Source: Phycisphaerales bacterium (GTDB lineage Bacteria > Planctomycetota > Phycisphaerae > Phycisphaerales > SM1A02). From it: a stretch of DNA of 64,000 nucleotides. Shown piece by piece: positions 1 to 6,862 of the stretch; positions within the stretch are counted from its first letter, which is position 1, and each line of letters starts with the position of its first letter. The notes under the pieces were generated by a model. The model had not been told where the DNA came from, made no database searches, and saw only the letters and a list, made by a program, of their open reading frames with translations. The stretch is taken from NCBI GenBank assembly GCA_030748805.1, contig JASMLG010000126.1:1-64000 (forward strand), read 5' to 3'. Made by a program: the position numbers and the translations under genes.

Positions 1-33
1 CCGCGTCGCAGAACCCAATCCGTGCCATTATTT

Positions 34-59
34 AAAAAACCGACCGCAAGGGTCGGTTT
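34..59 (-). terminator. Intrinsic terminator of the initiator tRNA gene
   Basis: A perfect 9-bp inverted repeat (AAACCGACC / GGTCGGTTT) with a 5-nt loop lies just downstream of the minus-strand tRNA. On the minus strand it is followed by a run of T residues, as in a Rho-independent terminator. On the plus strand the following sequence is less T-rich, so the minus direction is preferred. Confidence 0.8.
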
Positions 60-65
60 CTTAAA

Positions 66-139
<74 letters not shown>

Positions 140-200
140 ATAGGGGTTTGAGATTATACGCTAATTGGCTTTATTTGGCGTAACTAGTCGATAAATAAGG

Positions 201-665
201 GTGTCTTTTATTACTAGAATTGATCTTGGTTGGTTTTACCTTATTTGTGGTTTAACACTTACAGTAGCGGCAATTATCATTCCAGCAAAAGAAGATCTTC
301 TTCAGTTAGAACTAAAACGAGATGCAATTGTATGTGACTTGGATGGACTACGATCTCAAATTGAAGTTTACAAGCAGTTCCTAGATGACTTGAAGGATTC
401 TGATTCAGAGATTCATGATAAAGTCGCTGAGATGCAATTCAATTTAACTTCAAATGGAGCCCCCATTGTGATTGATATGTCTGCTTCACAAACACCTCTG
501 GCTTGGCTTTCAAAACGAGCAAGAAAGGCGAAAGTTTTAGAAGTTGAACATAATCATGCATCGTTGCTTACTTCGATTGTCCAAGGACGAGGAAGGTTGT
601 GGCTTATTGCATGCGGAGCATTTCTGATGTTTGTTGGTCTAGTTGGAAACAAACAAAATATTTGA
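201..665 (+). CDS. Hypothetical protein with two membrane segments and a coiled-coil centre
   Basis: I do not recognise this 154-residue protein. It has a hydrophobic segment at about residues 11-28, a charged helical middle section (about 30-80) that looks like a coiled coil, and a second hydrophobic segment near the C-terminus (about 130-148). This suggests a small membrane protein with a soluble loop. The GTG start has AAGG directly before it, which is too close for a normal ribosome-binding site, so the exact start is uncertain. It is followed 73 bp later by dprA on the same strand. No function is proposed. Confidence 0.6.
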   Translation: MSFITRIDLGWFYLICGLTLTVAAIIIPAKEDLLQLELKRDAIVCDLDGLRSQIEVYKQFLDDLKDSDSEIHDKVAEMQFNLTSNGAPIVIDMSASQTPLAWLSKRARKAKVLEVEHNHASLLTSIVQGRGRLWLIACGAFLMFVGLVGNKQNI

Positions 666-738
666 TAAAACTTCTAGAATTTGACGAAATTCCGCAGCAA
701 ATTTTGGAATTTTAGAAAACACTTGTAGCATTTAAAAA

Positions 739-1674
739 ATGTCATGGGAAGTACAAGAGATTGAAGACAACTCGTTGAGATTATTATGTGTTGATGGGCT
801 TGGCGGGGCCACAATGTCAAAACTCGTACATGGGGCAGGTGGTTTAAATGAAGCTGGCGATGCAGTAGTAGCAGGTGACGCACGTGATTGGATGCCCAAA
901 GGTGCTTGCGAAATGTTAAGGGAACGTATGCAACGATTTGAAGTCGACTCAGCTCGATTGTCGGCTGATGCAGTGGAAGCGAAGATCGTATTAGTCACGG
1001 ATGACGACTTCCCTAGACAATTATCACCGCTTCCCGCCTGCCCTAGCGTGCTTTGGTATAGAGGGTGCCTAGATGCAATCCACCTTGCTTCAGTAGGAAT
1101 TATTGGAGCAAGGCGGTGTAGTTCGTATGGTGTTAATCAAGCAGAACTGTTTACAAAGCAAATTGTTGATGAGGATTTAGCGATTATCTCAGGAGGTGCT
1201 AGAGGAATAGATGCCGTAGCACACAGAAGTGCCATTAGAAGTGGTGGGCTAACTTCTGCAGTTCTTGGATCGGGACTTGGAGTTGTTTATCCACCTGAGC
1301 ATTCAAGTTTGTTTGATTCAATAGTTGCAAGTGGAGGAGTTGTATTGAGTGAATTTCCATGCCATAGACCTCCAAAGCCCGCAAACTTTCCACGAAGAAA
1401 CAGAATAGTTTCAGGATTATCATCAGTAATACTTGTAGTAGAGGCGGCTCGAAGAAGTGGTGCCTTAATTACTGCGAGGATAGCAGTTGAAGAACATGGG
1501 CGACAAGCATTTGCAATACCAGGTCGGCTCGGAGATTGCACATCTGCTGGCTGCTTGCAGACGATACGTGATGGTTGGATGGAGATTGCTATTAAGCCTG
1601 AAGATATAAGTGAGGAAGCATTTAAATCTTGGGCGCTGCTCTCAGGTACTAATAACTTCTCAAAACGCCTGTAA
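739..1674 (+). CDS. dprA: DNA-processing protein DprA
   Basis: DprA binds single-stranded DNA and loads RecA onto incoming DNA during natural transformation. The 311-residue product carries the Rossmann-like DprA core, seen as GIIGARRCSSYG, ISGGARGIDAVAH, VLGSGLGVVYPPEH, LSEFP and FPRRNRIVSGLS, followed by RSGALITARIA and FAIPGR. It ends soon after the core, so the C-terminal winged-helix domain of many DprA proteins is absent. The N-terminal ~90 residues are a SAM-like extension. The gene converges on lexA and the two reading frames overlap by 26 bp at their 3' ends. No other competence gene is visible here. Confidence 0.93.
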   Translation: MSWEVQEIEDNSLRLLCVDGLGGATMSKLVHGAGGLNEAGDAVVAGDARDWMPKGACEMLRERMQRFEVDSARLSADAVEAKIVLVTDDDFPRQLSPLPACPSVLWYRGCLDAIHLASVGIIGARRCSSYGVNQAELFTKQIVDEDLAIISGGARGIDAVAHRSAIRSGGLTSAVLGSGLGVVYPPEHSSLFDSIVASGGVVLSEFPCHRPPKPANFPRRNRIVSGLSSVILVVEAARRSGALITARIAVEEHGRQAFAIPGRLGDCTSAGCLQTIRDGWMEIAIKPEDISEEAFKSWALLSGTNNFSKRL

Positions 1675-2275
1675 CGATTCCTTGCACTTGACATGAATCA
1701 ACTATGATTGGATCAAAACTTTGATTAGCTGGTTGTAATCTAATTGTTCCATTGGGTTCTTTGTAAAAGGTTTTTAAAGTTGTTTCTCCATCTGGAAGTA
1801 AGGCAACAACTCGGTCACCGTTCTTAGCAGTAGATTGTTTTTGAACAAGAACATAGTCACCATCTAATATGCCTTCTTCTCTCATTGACTCGCCTTCGAC
1901 TTTTAGGGCAAACGTTTGCCCTTGTTGACCAATGCGTGGACCGAACATATTTATAAGATCAATATTGTCGCAATCTTCGCATCTCTCAATGGGCATTCCT
2001 GCTGCGATGCGACCCACCAATGGGAAGCGCATCGCAGCATTCTCTTCTTGTTCGTATTTTAACGCTAGTTCTTCAGTAATCGACAAAGAGCGTGCCCTGT
2101 TGGCTTCTCTGGTTAAAGCGCCTTTGCGAATTAGCGCTTCTATTCGTTCGAAAACAGTCACCTTGCTTACTCCTATTTGTTCTGCGAGTTCTTGCATTGT
2201 TGGTGAGTAGCCATGATCGTTTTGGCATTGTCGTATTAATTCGAGCACTTCGATTTGCTTGGGCGTTAGGTTCAT
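1649..2275 (-). CDS. lexA: LexA repressor, SOS response regulator
   Basis: LexA represses SOS genes and cleaves itself when stimulated by RecA filaments. The N-terminal winged-helix DNA-binding domain is seen in LTPKQIEVLELI and GYSPTMQELAEQIGVSK. The linker carries the Ala-Gly cleavage site in GRIAAGMP. The C-terminal S24 peptidase domain has the catalytic serine in VEGESM and the lysine in ETTLKTF. I prefer the ATG at 2275 (MNLTPKQ, 208 residues) because AAGGA lies about 8 nt upstream. An ATG two codons earlier (2281) is too close to it, and the frame could be extended to 2311. Overlaps dprA at the 3' end. Confidence 0.95.
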   Translation of the reverse strand: MNLTPKQIEVLELIRQCQNDHGYSPTMQELAEQIGVSKVTVFERIEALIRKGALTREANRARSLSITEELALKYEQEENAAMRFPLVGRIAAGMPIERCEDCDNIDLINMFGPRIGQQGQTFALKVEGESMREEGILDGDYVLVQKQSTAKNGDRVVALLPDGETTLKTFYKEPNGTIRLQPANQSFDPIIVDSCQVQGIVTGVLRSY

Positions 2276-2642
2276 CGTCATGATCCTTATGTAAAGTGGT
2301 TGTGCGACCAAAAAGTGATAGTTGAGTAATGATGCAGATTACGCCTTCTGCATTATTAAATAGATTCGTCGTTATATTTGCGAACTTTTTCCTACGTGGT
2401 TTTCGTTTTGGTGTTTGTTGAAGAGAGCATTCCTTCAAAACATTTTCAGAAGAGTCAGCAGGTGATAGGAATACACGATCTATTTTGAAAATGCGATCAA
2501 GTAAAGTTTTCTTCACTCTCCTGTAAAGAGGTGGAGGAGTAGAGAAATCGCCGCCTTCGACTGCAACAATTCTATTGCCTTCTCCATAATACGAAGTACC
2601 GTAAGTAGTGCTTGGTCCAAGTTGTAGTAGGGGTGGTTCCAT
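2073..2642 (-). CDS. Unrecognised ORF upstream of lexA, possibly an SOS-controlled small protein
   Basis: This 189-codon frame begins with an ATG preceded by CAGGAG at about 9 nt, a good ribosome-binding site, and lies directly behind the strong promoter at 2693-2721. The first ~120 residues, upstream of lexA, include a basic stretch (RRVKKTLLDRIFKIDRVF and KRKPRRKK). The last ~65 codons overlap lexA out of frame and look like a shadow of it. Such a long overlap is unusual. Either the true gene ends earlier through a frameshift or sequence error, or the region is only a long lexA leader. Small genes next to lexA often encode SOS division inhibitors, but nothing in this sequence identifies one. 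Confidence 0.4.
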   Translation of the reverse strand: MEPPLLQLGPSTTYGTSYYGEGNRIVAVEGGDFSTPPPLYRRVKKTLLDRIFKIDRVFLSPADSSENVLKECSLQQTPKRKPRRKKFANITTNLFNNAEGVICIITQLSLFGRTTTLHKDHDDEPNAQANRSARINTTMPKRSWLLTNNARTRRTNRSKQGDCFRTNRSANSQRRFNQRSQQGTLFVDY

Positions 2643-2685
2643 AATTCAATGCTCCTGTCTTCAATAGGACTATCGGCATCTTTGT

Positions 2686-2721
2686 ACGGATTATGTTAGG
2701 CGAACATAAGCATAAAGTCAA
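2686..2721 (-). promoter_or_regulatory. Promoter with overlapping palindromic operator for the lexA transcript (candidate LexA box)
   Basis: On the minus strand a -35 TTGACT (2716-2721) and a -10 TAACAT (2693-2698) are separated by exactly 17 bp. The -10 lies inside a perfect inverted repeat, TTATGTT-N5-AACATAA (2691-2709). A palindrome over the -10 of the lexA transcription unit fits LexA autoregulation, as known in most bacteria. The motif differs from the E. coli and Bacillus boxes, so the assignment is inferred from position. Confidence 0.7.
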
Positions 2722-2751
2722 CTCATCTTAAAAAAACGTTATTCTACGGCT

Positions 2752-3930
2752 GTGAAGCCCATTGAAGAGTATAAAAAAGTTGAGAAATGGATGTTAGACC
2801 CTACCATTTCCTATATTAATCACGGTAGTTTTGGCGCCAGATTACGAGAAGTATATGAATTTCAGCAAGAACTCAAGGCAGAATTAGAACGATCTCCTGT
2901 CGATTTTCTACTTAGGCAGGGATATAGATTAGAAGAAGCTCGAAATGTTGTAGCAGGATTTTTAGGTGCCGATATTGATGGCTTTGGTTTTGTCGATAAT
3001 GCAACCACTGGCATAGGTTGCGCGATCCAAGATATTGAATTGGAGTCGGGTGATGAAATATTAGTAACTGACCATGTTTACAATGGAGTCAGGCAATTAT
3101 TAAAACATAAAGCGAGTTACTCTAACTGTTCATATCGGGAAATCGAAATTGGATTAACAATTACTAATAATGGGCAAATAATCGAGAAGGTTGAAAGTGC
3201 AATAACTAGTGCCACAAAAGTACTAGTGATTGACCATGTAGCTTCAGCAACTTCGATTGTATTCCCAGTGAAGGAAATCATTAAAATATGCAGAAATAAG
3301 GGGGTTTTTGTTATTGTTGATGGGGCACATGCACCTGGAATGCTTGATTTGAATATCTGTGATTTGAATCCAGATTGGTACGTAGGCAATTTGCATAAAT
3401 GGGTATGCGCTCCATTAGGCGCTGGTTTTATCTGGGCTTCAAAAGAACAGAGGGCTAATACCCATCCGATGACAATTAGTCATCCTTATCTTGAGGGATA
3501 TAAGAGAGAATTCGAATGGCAGGGGACCAAAGATATAACTCCTTGGCTCTCTTCTTCAGAAGCAGTAAAAATTTGGCAAGAGGTTGGATGGGAAGAAATA
3601 CGTAAGCATAACCATGAACTTGCTACTTGGATGCAACTAACATTAGTACAAGAGTTCGGGGTTACAGAGGTATCGGCACTCGATGGATCTATGATTGGCA
3701 ATATGGCTACAGTTCGGCTCCCTGACTGGTGTCCAAATAATATGGATAGTTGTTTGCTATTCATGAATGAACTTTTCACTAAATATCAGATTGAGGTACC
3801 AGTATTTGAATTTCAAGGAAATGCGGTCATTAGAGTAAGTGCACAGTTGTATTCAGCTAAAAGCGATATAACAACTTTAATATCCGCTATTGAAGACAAA
3901 CATGTCTGCAATAGTGATTTAACGCCATAA
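2752..3930 (+). CDS. Aminotransferase class V, isopenicillin N epimerase-like (PLP enzyme)
   Basis: The 392-residue product is a fold-type I PLP enzyme of the class V aminotransferase family, closest in pattern to the CefD-like group. Visible features are INHGSFGA near residues 18-25, the PLP-binding aspartate and histidine in VDGAHAPGM, and the Schiff-base lysine in NLHKWVCAPLGAGF. The substrate cannot be told from sequence; relatives include epimerases, cysteine desulfurases and cysteine lyases. The GTG start has no ribosome-binding site, but a -10-like TATTCT ends 6 nt before it, so the message may be leaderless. It diverges from the lexA transcript. Confidence 0.85.
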   Translation: MKPIEEYKKVEKWMLDPTISYINHGSFGARLREVYEFQQELKAELERSPVDFLLRQGYRLEEARNVVAGFLGADIDGFGFVDNATTGIGCAIQDIELESGDEILVTDHVYNGVRQLLKHKASYSNCSYREIEIGLTITNNGQIIEKVESAITSATKVLVIDHVASATSIVFPVKEIIKICRNKGVFVIVDGAHAPGMLDLNICDLNPDWYVGNLHKWVCAPLGAGFIWASKEQRANTHPMTISHPYLEGYKREFEWQGTKDITPWLSSSEAVKIWQEVGWEEIRKHNHELATWMQLTLVQEFGVTEVSALDGSMIGNMATVRLPDWCPNNMDSCLLFMNELFTKYQIEVPVFEFQGNAVIRVSAQLYSAKSDITTLISAIEDKHVCNSDLTP

Positions 3931-3957
3931 GAATCAAGAAAAAAAACAATTTTTATG

Positions 3958-3986
3958 TTGACATATCATAAAAAATAGTGCAAATT
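3958..3986 (+). promoter_or_regulatory. Promoter of the 3992-4295 RNA gene
   Basis: A consensus -35 TTGACA (3958-3963) is followed after 17 bp by a weak -10 (CAAATT, 3981-3986). Transcription would begin around 3992, at the first base of the proposed structured RNA. The -35 is perfect; the -10 is poor. Confidence 0.55.
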
Positions 3987-3991
3987 ACAAG

Positions 3992-4295
3992 TGTCCGTTT
4001 GCCGGATAGTATCACGCTGGTACTTTTCCCTACGAGGGGGGAAGACCTATCATCATTTCTACGACAGTGGAAATCATGATTTTGTCGAGTTCAAAGGCGT
4101 GTCAAGGGACGGATATGCCGCATGAATTCGGCACTGTTAGGATTGGCACTTTGTAGGTGTCAAGAAATACGTAAGGGAACATAACCTTGACCTGAGAAAG
4201 AGGTTGTGCAACAGACAAACGCTTCCACGTTCTGTTGCTTGGTTAATCTTCAGTTTCCCAAAGAAATGGGCTCTTGGCCGGCAAGAGCCCTTTTT
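3992..4295 (+). ncRNA. Structured non-coding RNA of unknown family
   Basis: No convincing protein gene lies between 3930 and 4355. The stretch instead has a promoter, a chain of hairpins and a strong terminator. Helices seen by eye are TGTCCGT (3992-3998) with ACGGATA (4109-4115), a C/T-rich to G/A-rich hairpin around 4022-4044, TTGGCAC/GTGTCAA (4143-4163), CATAACCT/AGGTTGTG (4180-4208) and GCAACAGA/TCTGTTGC (4208-4238). The RNA would be about 300 nt. I could not match it to RNase P RNA, tmRNA, 6S RNA or SRP RNA by their conserved motifs. The next gene is on the opposite strand, so this is not a riboswitch leader. A 26-codon ORF (4076-4156) sits inside it. Confidence 0.6.
4268..4295 (+). terminator. 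Intrinsic terminator of the orphan RNA
   Basis: GGGCTCTTG and CAAGAGCCC form a 9-bp G-C rich stem with a 5-nt loop, followed by five T residues on the plus strand. It also lies downstream of the minus-strand ROK kinase gene and may stop transcription from both sides. Confidence 0.88.
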
Positions 4296-4354
4296 CTTGC
4301 GCACTAATTTATGTGAGGGCTATACCACAAACCGGTGAGTTCCAAATGGCTAGT

Positions 4355-5203
4355 TTATGAGAAGGTAGCTCCAAGGAGTCCAGCATCTGGTCCAAGTTCA
4401 GTGGTTTTGAATTGACACTGCAAACAATGTTTAGGAAAAACGTCTTGTTCAAATTGTTTTCTTATTACTTGGATGTAATCCTTGCCAAGTGTTTCAATCA
4501 GCCCACCTCCAAGAACAACTATGTCTAATGACAATAGAGTGATTACGTTTGCAATCGAAGTGCCAATGCGTTCGGCTCCAGCATTAATTAAATTAGTAAT
4601 GGATTCATCGGTGCCATATACTTTTGCTAGTGATTTTATATCAACATCTGAATGCTTCAACATTTGTTGAAATCCACTTCTACTAGCAAAACTCTCAAGA
4701 ACTCTTGTTGGTGAATCTGGATTAAATTCACTAATTCCCATCCCAAACTCTCCACCAGTACCAAGTGGTCCCCGCCAAACTTCTCCGTCAAGAATTAATC
4801 CTCCCCCGATTCCAGTACCAATCCAGACGGCGAACATCGATTCGCTGCATCGACCTGCACCATATTTGAATTCACCCCAAGCGGCTGCAGTGACATCGTT
4901 TTCGATTGTAACTTTGCAATCAAGTTCCTGTGAGACAAAATCTGCAAGAGGGGAGTCATTCCAATCGAGATTCTGTGCTCTTAGGACAACACCACGTTCA
5001 ACGTCCACGCTTCCCGCTACTGAAATGCCAACTGAAGATATGTCATTACCTGCAATTTCTCTTATAGCATCACATACTTGCATTGAAACAAGATCAAAAT
5101 TGCTCCTTGCTGCAATTGGTTGGTGATTTCTCTTTAGAACTTTGCCGTTTTCTACAATGCCTACAAGCAAATTTGTCCCACCGATATCCACTCCAATCTT
5201 CAT
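4355..5203 (-). CDS. ROK-family sugar kinase (glucokinase-like)
   Basis: A 282-residue ROK protein of the actin-like ATPase fold that would phosphorylate a hexose or amino sugar. The phosphate-1 motif IGVDIGGTN is at the N-terminus, IENDVTAAAWGE holds the catalytic aspartate, and IGTGIGGGLILDG is the ROK signature core. The zinc-binding segment that normally follows (GHM plus a three-cysteine cluster) is replaced by GEFGMGISEFNPDSP with no cysteines, so the usual structural zinc is missing. It has no DNA-binding domain, so it is not a ROK repressor. The ATG overlaps the gatA stop by 4 bp, indicating translational coupling in a gatC-gatA-kinase operon. Confidence 0.85.
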   Translation of the reverse strand: MKIGVDIGGTNLLVGIVENGKVLKRNHQPIAARSNFDLVSMQVCDAIREIAGNDISSVGISVAGSVDVERGVVLRAQNLDWNDSPLADFVSQELDCKVTIENDVTAAAWGEFKYGAGRCSESMFAVWIGTGIGGGLILDGEVWRGPLGTGGEFGMGISEFNPDSPTRVLESFASRSGFQQMLKHSDVDIKSLAKVYGTDESITNLINAGAERIGTSIANVITLLSLDIVVLGGGLIETLGKDYIQVIRKQFEQDVFPKHCLQCQFKTTELGPDAGLLGATFS

Positions 5204-6540
5204 TGGTTTTCTGGGGACTTTGTATGGAAGTCAGTTGCTGATTGAAACATCTGTGCTGCACGAAGCAATTTGGAATCTTCGTACCAACCACCTTGCAGAT
5301 GTAGACCAATAGGCAAACCGTTTTCCGAGAAGCCGCATGGAATAGAAATTCCGCAAATGCCAGCAATGTTAGTGTTTGCGGTATATATGTCACATAAATA
5401 CATTGATAGTGGGTCTTGCTTTTCACCTATTTTGAATGCAACGGTTGGAGTGGTTGGTCCTAAAATAACATCGCACCGATTAAATGCTGTTTCATAATCA
5501 CTGCAAATTAAACGTCTTACTTTTAGAGCATTGTTGTAATAAGCATCGTAGTAACCGCTACTCAAGACGTAAGTGCCTAGCATAATCCTTCTTTTGACTT
5601 CCTTTCCCAGTCCTTCTGCTCGGTTACGTGAATAAAATTCAAAAAGGTCTTTACATTTAACATCAGTTCTATGTCCATAACGAATGCCATCATATCTAGC
5701 TAAATTGCTAGAGCATTCAGCAGGAGCAAGAACATAGTAAGTTGAAATGCCAACATCAGTAAGTGGTAAGTCGATGTTTACAATAGTTGCGCCTAGTTCA
5801 ACGTATGTTTCGATAGTTGTATTAATTGCTGCGTTGACATCTGGTTCGTTTTGATCTCCGATGTATTGGCTAGGTACTCCGATTCGTAGATTGGGAATGT
5901 GCTCGTTCAAATCTTCTGATAAATTAGGTGGCTCTTCGTTCCTACATGTGGAATCGAGTTCATCCGGCCCAGAAAAAACATCCACAATCAGAGCGGCATC
6001 TTCAACACTTTTTGTAAAAGTTCCAATTTGATCTAAACTTGAAGCAAATGCAACTAACCCATATCTGCTAACCAAGCCATAAGTTGGTTTGTATCCTACT
6101 ACACCGCAAAAAGCGGCAGGTTGTCTGATAGATCCACCTGTATCTGAGCCAAGGGAAGCATCGCATAGACCTGCTGCAACGACAGCAGCACTTCCACCTG
6201 AAGATCCACCGGGAACTCTACTTGTGTCCCAAGGATTAAGTACAGGACCCCATGCGCAATGTTCAGTTGAAGATCCCATAGCAAACTCGTCGCAATTTGT
6301 TTTGCCAACTAATATAGCACCCTCATCTTCAAGTCGATCAATAACAGTTGCATTGAAAGGACTTTTGTATCCGGCGAGCATTTTTGAACCGCAAGTTGTT
6401 GTGCCAATTTTTGTTGCGATGTTGTCTTTAATTGCTATGGTCTTGTCTTTCAATTTTCCATCAGTGGAATCAGGAACATCTTCCCAAATTTCGTGGAAGG
6501 CATTGAACTTGTCTGATTCTATTATCGAGCTTAAGTTCAT
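5200..6540 (-). CDS. gatA: Asp/Glu-tRNA(Asn/Gln) amidotransferase subunit A
   Basis: GatA releases ammonia from glutamine or asparagine for the GatCAB complex, which converts mischarged Glu-tRNA(Gln) or Asp-tRNA(Asn) to the correct aminoacyl-tRNA. The 446-residue protein shows the amidase-signature triad: lysine in AIKDNIATK (about residue 38), the cis-serine in PGGSSGGSAA (about 113) and the nucleophile serine in GSDTGGSIRQPA (about 137). The catalytic lysine comes about 40 residues earlier than in typical GatA, so the N-terminal helical region is short. It overlaps gatC by 4 bp upstream and the ROK kinase by 4 bp downstream. gatB is not in the window. Confidence 0.95.
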   Translation of the reverse strand: MNLSSIIESDKFNAFHEIWEDVPDSTDGKLKDKTIAIKDNIATKIGTTTCGSKMLAGYKSPFNATVIDRLEDEGAILVGKTNCDEFAMGSSTEHCAWGPVLNPWDTSRVPGGSSGGSAAVVAAGLCDASLGSDTGGSIRQPAAFCGVVGYKPTYGLVSRYGLVAFASSLDQIGTFTKSVEDAALIVDVFSGPDELDSTCRNEEPPNLSEDLNEHIPNLRIGVPSQYIGDQNEPDVNAAINTTIETYVELGATIVNIDLPLTDVGISTYYVLAPAECSSNLARYDGIRYGHRTDVKCKDLFEFYSRNRAEGLGKEVKRRIMLGTYVLSSGYYDAYYNNALKVRRLICSDYETAFNRCDVILGPTTPTVAFKIGEKQDPLSMYLCDIYTANTNIAGICGISIPCGFSENGLPIGLHLQGGWYEDSKLLRAAQMFQSATDFHTKSPENQ

Positions 6541-6839
6541 GCATTTCCTCCTAAAACCTTTGGAACATCAAAGTAAACATCTTTTATTGCAGGTGCATTG
6601 GCTAAGACCTGTTGCTGGGTGAGTGTTATTCCAGCAGTATCTTCGCGGGTTCTGTTAATTAATTCAGTTGGGTGATCTAGTGGTTCAATTCCTTCGGTAT
6701 CAATGTTATTCAGTAGGTCTATATGCTCAAAGATTGCAGAGAGATCTTCTTTAGCCGCCTCAATTTCCTTATCTGTGAGGGCTAATCGAGATAAGTTCGC
6801 AACATGCCTAACCTGTTCTGTTGTCAATGATGTTTTCAT
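6537..6839 (-). CDS. gatC: Asp/Glu-tRNA(Asn/Gln) amidotransferase subunit C
   Basis: The 100-residue GatC wraps around GatA and GatB to stabilise the amidotransferase. It has the family pattern LTTEQVRHVANLSRLALTDK at the N-terminus, then a helix with IFEHIDLLNNIDTEGIEPLDHP and a C-terminal strand ending in FDVPKVLGG. The length is normal for the family. It is first in the gatC-gatA-ROK operon, and its stop overlaps the gatA start. Only 23 bp separate it from the divergent efflux adaptor gene, so both promoters must lie partly within or very near the coding sequences. Confidence 0.94.
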   Translation of the reverse strand: MKTSLTTEQVRHVANLSRLALTDKEIEAAKEDLSAIFEHIDLLNNIDTEGIEPLDHPTELINRTREDTAGITLTQQQVLANAPAIKDVYFDVPKVLGGNA

Positions 6840-6862
6840 AATGCGAAGCGTATCAGAATCTC

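Noticed and set aside
1..33. Possible end of another gene at the left window edge
   Set aside because: Too short to identify; no tRNA arm or reading frame could be supported.
3992..4295. Orphan RNA as RNase P RNA, tmRNA or 6S RNA
   Set aside because: The P4 consensus of RNase P RNA, the tRNA-like ends of tmRNA and the closed end-to-end hairpin of 6S RNA could not be found by eye.
5094..5426. Minus-strand 110-codon frame across the gatA/ROK junction
   Set aside because: It is out of frame with two well-supported overlapping genes and is a shadow.
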